From: DASZUK01 sp963844575
GTDB taxonomy: Bacteria > Actinomycetota > Acidimicrobiia > Acidimicrobiales > RAAP-2
Direction of reading: 5' to 3'
DNA: 64,000 bases
NCBI GenBank assembly: GCA_963844575.1
Contig: CAWJOU010000005.1
Span: 806,001 to 870,000 of the forward strand
Below the pieces are notes generated by a model, which was not told the DNA's origin, did not search any database, and saw only the letters and a program-made list of their open reading frames with translations. The position numbers and the translations under genes were made by a program. This document shows positions 54,381-61,439 of the stretch, piece after piece. Within the stretch, counting starts at the first letter, position 1. Each line of letters begins with the position of its first letter.

Positions 54381-56168
54381 ATGTCGTTACGGAGCGGTGG
54401 CGATGAGTTTCCTGTGCCGCGACCGGATGCCGAGCCCGGCCCGTTTCCCCAAGGCGACATCGAGGTTGCAGTGGCAGACACCCTGAGCTCCCCCGACGCC
54501 GACCGGTCGGCCGACGGCCGTCTGGCGCGACTGGGTCGGCAGATCGGCGACCGGGTCGAGACGCTCGCCGACCACGCGGCGATGCGGCTCGACGTGACCA
54601 AGGTCCGGCTCCTGCCGTCCTCTCTGCTCAGCGAGCGGATGCGGCCGGACGCCGACGACGCCGACGACTGGTCGTTCCTCCGGCGCCCCGCGCTGCTCGG
54701 GCTCCTCGCCCTCACCGCGGTGGCCGTCGGCGCGTCGTTGCCGAGCTCGCCGTTCAAGCTGGAGATGGCGGGAACCTGGTTCTTCGGGGAGCCGACGGCC
54801 AACACGACGTCGACCGGCTTCATGCTCTTCGGCCTCGTCGCGGTCTACGGCGGCCTCGTCCTCTTCATGCGGGTCTGGTACGGACTGATGAAGGCTCTGG
54901 CCCGCCGGCCCGGCGTGCCGATCCGGTACCTCGGCTGGATCCTCGTGCTCTGGCTCGTCCCGATGCTCGTCGTCGCCCCGGTGTTCAGCCGCGACGTCTT
55001 CTCGTACGCCGCCCAGGGCGAGATGATGAGCCACCACATCAACCCGTACCACTACGGCCCGTTCACCCTCGGCGCCGGGCCGTACGTGAACCCGGTCGAC
55101 CCGCTCTGGGGGAACACGCCCGCGCCGTACGGGCCGCTGTTCTTGATGATCGACGGCTTCCTGGCCACCGCCAGCTTTCACCATGCCATCGTCACGGTGA
55201 TCTTCCTGCGCCTCTTCTCGCTGGCCGGCGTCGCCCTGATCGCCTGGTGCATCCCGAAGCTGGCCCGGGCCTACGGCCGCGATGCCGGTCCGGTCTACGT
55301 CCTGGCCGTCCTCAACCCGCTCGTCCTGTTGACGCTGGTCGGCGCCGCCCACAACGACGCGATCATGATCGGCCTGCTGCTGGCCGGGATCACGGCGGCC
55401 AAGTACAAGCACCCGGTCTGGGGCGTCGTCCTGTGCGCGCTCGCCGCGGCCATCAAGGTTCCCGCCGCCCTCGGCGTCGTCTACATCGGCTGGGAGTGGT
55501 TGGGCGTCGGCATCCCGTGGCGCCAGCGGATCCGGCCCCTCGTCTACGCCGGTCTGATCGCCGGCGCGGTCATGCTCGCCCTGTCGGTCGTCAGCGGCCT
55601 CGGGCTCGGGTGGATCGGCAACCTGGCGACGCCCGGGACGGTCAGGAGCTGGCTGGCCCCGGCGACCGGGATCGGGATGGGCGTCGGCGGCCTCCTGCAC
55701 GCGGTCGGCCTGCACGGGGTGTCGACGGCCGGCGTCCTCTCGATCACGCGTGTCCTCGGCCTGTTCGCGGCCGCGGTCGCGTCCGTCTACCTCCTCGTCA
55801 ACAGCGATCGGATCGGTGGGCTGAAGGCGCTCGGCCTCAGTCTGCTCCTCTTCGTCGTCCTCGGCCCGGTCGTCCAGCCGTGGTACCTCACGTGGGGCGT
55901 CATCCTGCTCGCCCCGGTCGCCCTCGGCCGGCTGCGGACCGTGCTGATCGCCCTGTCCATCGCGTCGCCGTTCATCGGCCTGCCCGGTGGCCGCACGCTG
56001 CTCGACGAGCTCATCCACGCCAATCCGCTGGCCGTCGCGGCCGCGCTCCTGGCCCTCCTCGCCGTGCTGCTCGCCCCGATCGGTCGGTGGGCGACCGCCT
56101 GGCGAGACTCGGCGGACGCGGCCGCCTTCGCCTGGCCGGACGACCCGGCCATCGCCATCGAGGGCTGA
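54381..56168 (+). CDS. mptB: Polyprenol-phosphomannose-dependent alpha-1,6-mannosyltransferase, MptB-like
   Basis: The 595-residue GT-C membrane enzyme has about a dozen helices. The loop after the second or third helix has SRDVFSYAAQGEMMSHHINP, the usual acidic/aromatic catalytic loop, followed by PYGPLFLMIDGFLA. MptA/MptB proteins build the mannan core of lipomannan in Actinobacteria, using polyprenyl-phosphomannose. ATG 54381 (with GAGGG) is used; GTG 54471, giving VADTLSSPD, is possible. Confidence 0.85.
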   Translation: MSLRSGGDEFPVPRPDAEPGPFPQGDIEVAVADTLSSPDADRSADGRLARLGRQIGDRVETLADHAAMRLDVTKVRLLPSSLLSERMRPDADDADDWSFLRRPALLGLLALTAVAVGASLPSSPFKLEMAGTWFFGEPTANTTSTGFMLFGLVAVYGGLVLFMRVWYGLMKALARRPGVPIRYLGWILVLWLVPMLVVAPVFSRDVFSYAAQGEMMSHHINPYHYGPFTLGAGPYVNPVDPLWGNTPAPYGPLFLMIDGFLATASFHHAIVTVIFLRLFSLAGVALIAWCIPKLARAYGRDAGPVYVLAVLNPLVLLTLVGAAHNDAIMIGLLLAGITAAKYKHPVWGVVLCALAAAIKVPAALGVVYIGWEWLGVGIPWRQRIRPLVYAGLIAGAVMLALSVVSGLGLGWIGNLATPGTVRSWLAPATGIGMGVGGLLHAVGLHGVSTAGVLSITRVLGLFAAAVASVYLLVNSDRIGGLKALGLSLLLFVVLGPVVQPWYLTWGVILLAPVALGRLRTVLIALSIASPFIGLPGGRTLLDELIHANPLAVAAALLALLAVLLAPIGRWATAWRDSADAAAFAWPDDPAIAIEG

Positions 56169-56231
56169 CCCGGGTCGGGCCGCGCCCCGGGCGCGGGCCC
56201 GTGCCGCGGTGCCGGTGCCGCGGTGCCGGTG

Positions 56232-56723
56232 TCAGACCATCCGCTGGAGCTCGACGACGTCGAGCCACCGGCCGTGCTTCCGGCCGACCTCCCGCTCGAC
56301 CCCGACGAGCTCGAAGCCACAGGCTCGGTGCAGGGCCACCGACGGCTCGTTCTCCCTCGTGATCCGGGCGATGACCGTGTGGAACCCGTGGGCGCCGGCC
56401 AACCGGACGAGCTCTTCGAGGACGGCCCGACCGATCCCGCGGCCGCGGTGCTTGCCGTCGACGTACACCGAGTCCTCGACGGTCGTGGCGTAGGCCGGGC
56501 GGCCCCGGAACGGCGACAGCACGCCGAAGCCGAGCACCTGCTCGTCGGCGTCGTCCGCGGCCACCACCGCCGGATGGGCGCCGTCGTGCCGGGCCAGCCA
56601 GGCCCGTTGCTCCTCGGCCGTCCGGGGGACGAGGTCGAAGGTGTACGTGCCGTTCGTGACCTCGTGGTTGTAGATCACCCGGATGCCCTCGGCGTCGGCC
56701 GCCGCCGCCAGTCGGATCCGCAT
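56232..56723 (-). CDS. GNAT acetyltransferase, phosphinothricin-acetyltransferase-like
   Basis: The 163-residue protein has the GNAT A motif (EDSVYVDGKHRGRGIGRAVL) and the Pat-type ends IYNHEVTNGTYTFD and GFELVGVEREVGRKHGRWLD. Pat/MddA-type enzymes acetylate methionine sulfone, sulfoximine or phosphinothricin. The substrate here is not known. It is convergent with mptB. Confidence 0.88.
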   Translation of the reverse strand: MRIRLAAAADAEGIRVIYNHEVTNGTYTFDLVPRTAEEQRAWLARHDGAHPAVVAADDADEQVLGFGVLSPFRGRPAYATTVEDSVYVDGKHRGRGIGRAVLEELVRLAGAHGFHTVIARITRENEPSVALHRACGFELVGVEREVGRKHGRWLDVVELQRMV

Positions 56724-56848
56724 CCGGGGATGGTAGCGACGTCACCGGGCTGGGCGACACCACCGGGCGACACCACGGGGCGACACCACCGGAGCGGACC
56801 CGGTCGCACGGTGGCTATCATTGTCGCCTGCGGTCCGGGACCGCGGTG

Positions 56849-56921
56849 GCCCCCTTAGCTCAGTCGGCAGAGCACAGCCATGGTAAGGCTGGTGTCGTCG
56901 GTTCGATTCCGACAGGGGGCT
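56849..56921 (+). tRNA. tRNA-Thr (anticodon GGT)
   Basis: The acceptor GCCCCCT pairs with AGGGGGC, and the discriminator is T. The anticodon stem CAGCC/GGCTG closes loop ATGGTAA with GGT at 56882-56884. CCA is not encoded. It is followed 9 bp later by tRNA-Met. Confidence 0.94.
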
Positions 56922-56930
56922 CCCCCAAAT

Positions 56931-57004
56931 GGCGGCGTAGCTCAGTTGGTCAGAGCACACGGCTCATAATCGTGTTGTCGCGGGTTCGAGTCCCGCCGCC
57001 GCTA
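56931..57004 (+). tRNA. tRNA-Met, elongator (anticodon CAT)
   Basis: The acceptor GGCGGCG pairs with CGCCGCT (final G-U), and the discriminator is A. The anticodon loop CTCATAA holds CAT at 56964-56966. The paired first base and T-arm GGGTTCGAGTCCC fit an elongator, not an initiator, tRNA. The Thr-Met-rpmG order is typical of Actinobacteria. Confidence 0.94.
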
Positions 57005-57050
57005 CTGCCCGGGACGCCGGGACGACGAACGCCGAGGAAAGGAAACGGCC

Positions 57051-57215
57051 GTGGCCAAGAATGAGAAGCGCGTCCAGGTCACCCTGGCCTGCGAGGTCTG
57101 CAAGCGGCGGAACTACATCACGACCAAGAACAAGATCAACGACCGCGAGCGGATCGAGATGAAGAAGTTCTGCCGCTGGGACCGCGAGCACACCCTCCAC
57201 AAGGAGACCCGCTGA
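57051..57215 (+). CDS. rpmG: 50S ribosomal protein L33
   Basis: This 54-residue protein is too short for many gene finders. It opens at GTG 57051 behind GAGGAAAGG and reads MAKNEKRVQVTLACEVCKRR, then NYITTKNKINDRERIEMKKF. The first zinc pair CEVC is present, and a third cysteine is in FCRWD. The second CxxC is not complete, so zinc binding may be altered. It sits between tRNA-Met and tRNA-Trp/secE as usual. Confidence 0.93.
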   Translation: MAKNEKRVQVTLACEVCKRRNYITTKNKINDRERIEMKKFCRWDREHTLHKETR

Positions 57216-57331
57216 GCCAGCCGGCGACCCGCCGGGCAGCCTGCGCCGGAGCGGTGCTAACGTCTCGCTCTGCTTCATAGGTCACCGCCGCAGGCTCCGC
57301 CAGGCCTGGGAGGACCCGAGAGCGCCCACGG

Positions 57332-57404
57332 AGGGCAGTAGCTCAACTGGTAGAGCACCGGTCTCCAAAACCGGCGGTTGGGGGTTCGAGTCCCTCCTGC
57401 CCTG
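57332..57404 (+). tRNA. tRNA-Trp (anticodon CCA)
   Basis: The acceptor AGGGCAG pairs with CTGCCCT, and the discriminator is G. The anticodon loop CTCCAAA has CCA at 57365-57367. The tRNA lies directly upstream of secE, the standard arrangement. Confidence 0.95.
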
Positions 57405-57457
57405 CTCGGAACCTGTGGCAGCGCAGGACCGTCGACAAGATATCCGGAGCCAAGCCC

Positions 57458-57751
57458 GTGAACCGCGAGAGCAAGCGCATACAGCGCCAGGACCAGACGG
57501 AGGCCGACGGCTCGCCGTCGGCCTCTCGGTCGGCCGCCGCGTCGGCGAAGCGGCCGGCCAAGAAGCGGACGTCGCCCATACAGTTCGTCCGGGAGATCCG
57601 TGACGAGCTCCGGCAGGTCGCGTGGCCGAGCCGAGCCGAGATGGTCAACTACACGACCATCGTCTTCGCCACCCTCGTCTTCATGACCGCCCTGATCTTC
57701 CTGTTGAACTTCGCCTTCGGCAAGGGCGTCCTCTTCATGTTCCAGAAGTGA
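57458..57751 (+). CDS. secE: Protein translocase subunit SecE
   Basis: The 97-residue protein has a disordered charged N-terminus. The conserved SecE segment follows (PIQFVREIRDELRQVAWPSR), then one membrane helix (IVFATLVFMTALIFLLNFAF). It stabilises SecY in the translocon. GTG 57458 is preceded by GGAG. The stop overlaps the first possible nusG start. Confidence 0.95.
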   Translation: MNRESKRIQRQDQTEADGSPSASRSAAASAKRPAKKRTSPIQFVREIRDELRQVAWPSRAEMVNYTTIVFATLVFMTALIFLLNFAFGKGVLFMFQK

Positions 57752-58500
57752 GCCCGACAGAAGTGAGCCCAGTGACCGATTCCGCCGATACCGAGCCAAC
57801 CGACGCCGCACCGATCGACGCGCCCGCCGAGGGGGACGATCAGGCGGTCCCGACCGACGCCGACTCCGACGCCGACTCTGGCGTCGCGGACTCGGTCGAT
57901 GTCCTCGCCGACGACGACGAGGACGAGGAGGACGTCTACGTCCCGAGCCCCTACGACCGGCCCGGTCGCTGGTACGTCGTCCACACGTACTCGGGCTACG
58001 AGAACAAGGTCAGCTCGAACCTGAAGAGCGTCGTCGCCTCCCGGGGCATGGAAGACCGGGTCTTCGAGGTCGTCATCCCGATGGAGGACGTCGTCGAGTT
58101 CAAGGGTGGGAAGAAGGTCACCGTTCAGAAGAAGGTCTTCCCCGGGTACCTCCTCGTCCGTTGCGACCTCGACGACGACACCTGGGGGGCCGTCCGCAAC
58201 ACCCCTGGCGTCACGGGCTTCGTCGGCCCGGGCACCAAGCCGACGCCGCTGTCCCGCCGCGAGGTCGAGAGCATCCTCCAGGTCAAGCCCGAGGGCGTCG
58301 AGGCCCCCGCCAAGCGGTCCCGCCCGCGGCTCGAGTACGAGATCGACGAGACCGTGCGGGTCAAGGAGGGGCCGTTCGCCGACTTCTCCGGCCAGATCGC
58401 CGAGATCAACGAGGACCAGCTCAAGCTGAAGGTCCTCGTCAACATCTTCGGCCGCGAGACGCCGGTCGAGCTCGAGTTCAGCCAAGTCGCAAAGTTGTAG
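57748..58500 (+). CDS. nusG: Transcription termination/antitermination protein NusG
   Basis: The NGN domain starts RWYVVHTYSGYENKVSSNLK, with KVFPGYLLVRCDLDDDTW; the KOW domain includes RVKEGPFADFSGQIAEIN. NusG couples RNA polymerase to Rho or ribosomes. An acidic N-terminal extension of about 70 residues precedes NGN, common in Actinobacteria. GTG codons at 57748, 57763 and 57772 are all in frame, so the exact start is open. Confidence 0.95.
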   Translation: MSPTEVSPVTDSADTEPTDAAPIDAPAEGDDQAVPTDADSDADSGVADSVDVLADDDEDEEDVYVPSPYDRPGRWYVVHTYSGYENKVSSNLKSVVASRGMEDRVFEVVIPMEDVVEFKGGKKVTVQKKVFPGYLLVRCDLDDDTWGAVRNTPGVTGFVGPGTKPTPLSRREVESILQVKPEGVEAPAKRSRPRLEYEIDETVRVKEGPFADFSGQIAEINEDQLKLKVLVNIFGRETPVELEFSQVAKL

Positions 58501-58510
58501 GAGAGTCCCG

Positions 58511-58942
58511 ATGCCCCCCAAGAAGAAGATCCTCGCCGTCGTCAAGATCCAGCTGCAGGCCGGTTCGGCCACGCCGGCCCCGCCGGTCGGCACCGCGCTG
58601 GGGCCCCACGGCGTCCAGACGATGGAGTTCTGCAAGCAGTACAACGCGGCCACGGAGAACCAGCGCGGCACGGTCGTGCCGGTCGACATCACGATCTACG
58701 AGGACCGGAGCTTCACCTTCGTCCTGAAGACGCCGCCGACCCCGGTCCTGCTGCGCCAGGCCGTCGGTCTCGCCAAGGGGTCGGCCACCTCCGGTCGCGA
58801 GCAGGTCGGCACCATCACCGACGCCCAGCTCACCGACATCGCCAAGATCAAGCTCAACGACCTGAACACGGACGACCTCGACGCGGCCAAGAAGCAGGTA
58901 GCCGGCACGGCCCGCTCCATGGGCATCGCCGTCGCCAGCTGA
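58511..58942 (+). CDS. rplK: 50S ribosomal protein L11
   Basis: The 143-residue protein reads MPPKKKILAVVKIQLQAGSA, then PPVGTALGPHGVQTMEFCK, and ends GTARSMGIAV, full-length L11. It forms the GTPase-associated centre with 23S rRNA and is the target of thiopeptides. GGAG precedes the ATG. It is followed 49 bp later by rplA. Confidence 0.97.
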   Translation: MPPKKKILAVVKIQLQAGSATPAPPVGTALGPHGVQTMEFCKQYNAATENQRGTVVPVDITIYEDRSFTFVLKTPPTPVLLRQAVGLAKGSATSGREQVGTITDAQLTDIAKIKLNDLNTDDLDAAKKQVAGTARSMGIAVAS

Positions 58943-58991
58943 TCGCCGACGACTTTCGAGAACGGCGACTTTCGAGGACACGGAGGAACTG

Positions 58992-59723
58992 ATGACGCAA
59001 CACGGAAAGCGGTACCGGAAGCTCGGGACCCAGTACGACCGGGAAGCCCTCCACGGCACGAACGACGCGGTCGCGCTCGTCAAGGGAATGGGCTCGGCCA
59101 AGTTCGACGAGACCGTCGAGCTGGCCGTTCGTCTCGGCGTCGACCCCCGGAAGGCCGACCAGATCGTCCGGGGCACGCTGAGCTTGCCGTCCGGGACCGG
59201 CCGGACCGTCCGGGTTGCCGTCTTCGCGGCCGGTGAGCGGGCCACCGAGGCCCGAAACGCCGGGGCCGACGTCGTCGGCGCCGACGACCTCGTCGCCCGC
59301 GTCCGGGACGATGGTTTCTTGGACTTCGACATCGCCATCGCCACCCCCGACCTGATGGGCCAGGTCGGAACGCTCGGTCGCGTCCTCGGTCCCCGGGGTC
59401 TGATGCCGAACCCGAAGACGGGCACGGTGACGGTGGACGTGGCCAAGGCCGTCGTCGAATTCAAGGGCGGGCGCGTCGAGTACCGGACCGACAAGGTCGG
59501 CAACATCCACATTCCGGTCGGCAAGGTCTCGTTCACCGAGGACCAGCTCAAGGCCAATGTCTACGCGCTCGTGGAGGAGCTCGTCCGGGTAAAGCCGGCG
59601 ACCGCCAAGGGCCGCTACCTGTTGGCCGCGACCCTGTCGACGACGATGGGCCCCGGGATCAAGATCGACCCCAACCGAGCCCGGGCCGTCGACGACGACG
59701 CGGAGCTGGCGGCCACCGCCTAA
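58992..59723 (+). CDS. rplA: 50S ribosomal protein L1
   Basis: The 243-residue protein has L1 signatures KFDETVELAVRLGVDPRKAD, RVLGPRGLMPNPKTGTVT and VEYRTDKVGNIHIPVGKVSF. It binds the L1 stalk of 23S rRNA. GGAGGA precedes ATG 58992. It is co-directional with rplK, with a 49-bp gap, and no terminator is apparent between them. Confidence 0.97.
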   Translation: MTQHGKRYRKLGTQYDREALHGTNDAVALVKGMGSAKFDETVELAVRLGVDPRKADQIVRGTLSLPSGTGRTVRVAVFAAGERATEARNAGADVVGADDLVARVRDDGFLDFDIAIATPDLMGQVGTLGRVLGPRGLMPNPKTGTVTVDVAKAVVEFKGGRVEYRTDKVGNIHIPVGKVSFTEDQLKANVYALVEELVRVKPATAKGRYLLAATLSTTMGPGIKIDPNRARAVDDDAELAATA

Positions 59724-59971
59724 TCCACCGCCTGATCCGGTTGGCCGCCTGGCGGCCGTGCCGGTTGGCCCACCCGCTGGTCGCCGTACTAGCCTGCATC
59801 GAACAGCTCGTCGCCCAGGGCGGCCGAGCACTGAATCCGACGCCGTAGACCTCCGGTGCACCACTGGTGCCGAAGGGGCCCCCTGACCGGGGCCCGCCCG
59901 ATGAGGCGACCTCCGAACCTCTGGTTCCGTCGCACGCGGAAGGTCCACGGCCCGTTCGCAGCCGAGGAGCG
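59724..59971 (+). promoter_or_regulatory. rplJL leader region, candidate L10 autoregulatory RNA
   Basis: The 248-bp gap before rplJ holds no gene. A strong hairpin is formed by GGGCCCC (59876-59882) and GGGGCCC (59889-59895). In many bacteria the L10(L12) complex binds the rplJ leader to control translation. The hairpin and position fit this, but I could not confirm the L10 kink-turn. Confidence 0.5.
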
Positions 59972-60664
59972 ATGGACAACCCGAGAGCCGAGAAGGTCGC
60001 CGTGGTCGACGAGGTGCGTCAGCGCCTCGAGGAGTCCGCGGCGTCGGTCGTTACCGAGTACCGCGGCCTGACCGTCGCCGACCTGGCGGAGCTGCGGCGG
60101 AACCTCCGAGCCGCCGGCGGCGACTACAAGATCTTCAAGAACACCCTCGTCCGGCTGGCCATCGCCGGCAGCTCGCATCAGCCGCTCGAAGATCTGCTGA
60201 CCGGGCCGACCGCCATCACGTTCGTCCAGGGTGACGTGAGCGGGGTGGCCAAGGCCCTCCGCGAGTTCTCCCGGGCCAACCCCCACCTGATCGTCAAGGG
60301 CGGCCTCGTCGCCGGGGACGTCCTCTCTTCCGGCGAGCTCGGGGCGCTGGCCGACCTCCCATCCCGCGACGTCCTCCTGGCCCGGTTCGCCGGCGCGCTC
60401 CAAGCGCCCCTGGCCCAGCTGGCCGGCCTCCTCCAGGCCCTGCCCCGCGACTTCGCTTACGGGCTCTCCGCTCTGCTCGACGAGAAGGGCGGCGCACCCG
60501 AGGCACCAGCACCGGCCGCCGAAGCCGACAGCCCAGCCGAAGCCGAGACGGCGGCCGACGAGCCGGCTGAGGCGGCGGCAGCCGACGCGACGGCTCCCGA
60601 AACGGCGGTCGACGCCGGGGCCGAAGCAGACCCGGCCCCCGAGGCCTCCGCCGAAGCCGAATAG
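59972..60664 (+). CDS. rplJ: 50S ribosomal protein L10 with long acidic C-terminal tail
   Basis: The 230-residue protein opens NPRAEKVAVVDEVRQRLEES, with TEYRGLTVADLAELRRNLR and ANPHLIVKGGLVAGDVLSS, all typical of L10. After SALLDEKGG a tail of nearly 60 residues is almost only Ala, Glu, Asp and Pro, longer than usual L10. ATG 59972, just after GAGGAG, is chosen; the frame is open upstream without homology. L10 anchors L7/L12 on the ribosome. Confidence 0.94.
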   Translation: MDNPRAEKVAVVDEVRQRLEESAASVVTEYRGLTVADLAELRRNLRAAGGDYKIFKNTLVRLAIAGSSHQPLEDLLTGPTAITFVQGDVSGVAKALREFSRANPHLIVKGGLVAGDVLSSGELGALADLPSRDVLLARFAGALQAPLAQLAGLLQALPRDFAYGLSALLDEKGGAPEAPAPAAEADSPAEAETAADEPAEAAAADATAPETAVDAGAEADPAPEASAEAE

Positions 60665-60716
60665 CCGGACCCGAACCCACAACCGAGATCGAAAGTAACG
60701 AAAGGAAGGCCACCAG

Positions 60717-61112
60717 ATGGCAGGGACCCTGACCAAGGACCAGATCCTCGACGGCATCGCTGAGCTGTCGGTACTGGAGCTGAGTGAGCTGTTGAAGGAC
60801 TTCGAGGAGCGCTTCGGCGTGACCGCGGCGGCGCCGGCGGCGGTGGCCGCGGCGCCGGCGGCCGGCGGCGGTGGCGACGCGGCCGGCGGCGAAGAGGAGA
60901 AGACGGAGTTCGACGTCATCCTGACCGGGGCCGGCGACAAGAAGATCCAGGTCATCAAGGAGGTCCGCTCGCTGACCAGCCTCGGCCTGAAGGAGGCCAA
61001 GGACTTGGTCGACAGCGCGCCGAAGCCGGTGCTCGAAAAGGTCACCAAGGACGACGCCGAGAAGGCCAAGGCTGCCCTCGAGGGCGCCGGGGCGACGGTC
61101 GAGGTCAAGTAG
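60717..61112 (+). CDS. rplL: 50S ribosomal protein L7/L12
   Basis: The 131-residue protein has an N-terminal dimerisation helix pair (LDGIAELSVLELSELLKDFE), an Ala/Gly hinge, and the conserved C-terminal domain (KIQVIKEVRSLTSLGLKEAK to GAGATVEVK). It recruits translation factors. AAAGGAAGG precedes the ATG. It is 52 bp after rplJ. Confidence 0.97.
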   Translation: MAGTLTKDQILDGIAELSVLELSELLKDFEERFGVTAAAPAAVAAAPAAGGGGDAAGGEEEKTEFDVILTGAGDKKIQVIKEVRSLTSLGLKEAKDLVDSAPKPVLEKVTKDDAEKAKAALEGAGATVEVK

Positions 61113-61439
61113 CGCCCTGGGCCGTCCAGCGAGCCGGCTCGGCCGGCATCCTTGACGCCCGCGGCGCCGGCTCCTAGCCTGTCGCCAGCGTCGGGCCCCG
61201 CCCCCGCGAGGTTTTCGCGGCCGGGGGTTGTGTCCCTACCCGCTCGCGGGTAGGATGCAGGGTTGCCGTGCACCAGTTCGCTGCCTTTGCCTGTCAAACC
61301 AGCTGAATGGCGCGCGCCCTCGTACGTCCTCCGGCCCGGTCCGGGCCTTTGACCGACCACCCGTCCCCCTGTTCACGCAGGTTGTTTCGCCAGCTATCCG
61401 ACTTGTCCCACCCCCTACCCGATTGGGAGGAGTAGGCCG
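61113..61439 (+). promoter_or_regulatory. rplL-rpoB intergenic region with two hairpins
   Basis: The 327-bp gap contains no gene. An imperfect GC hairpin lies at about 61198-61227 (CCGCGA...TCGCGG core). A perfect 8-bp hairpin CCTACCCG/CGGGTAGG with loop CTCG spans 61235-61254. In this operon such structures attenuate transcription or mark RNase processing, so rpoB is made less than rplL. Confidence 0.6.
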
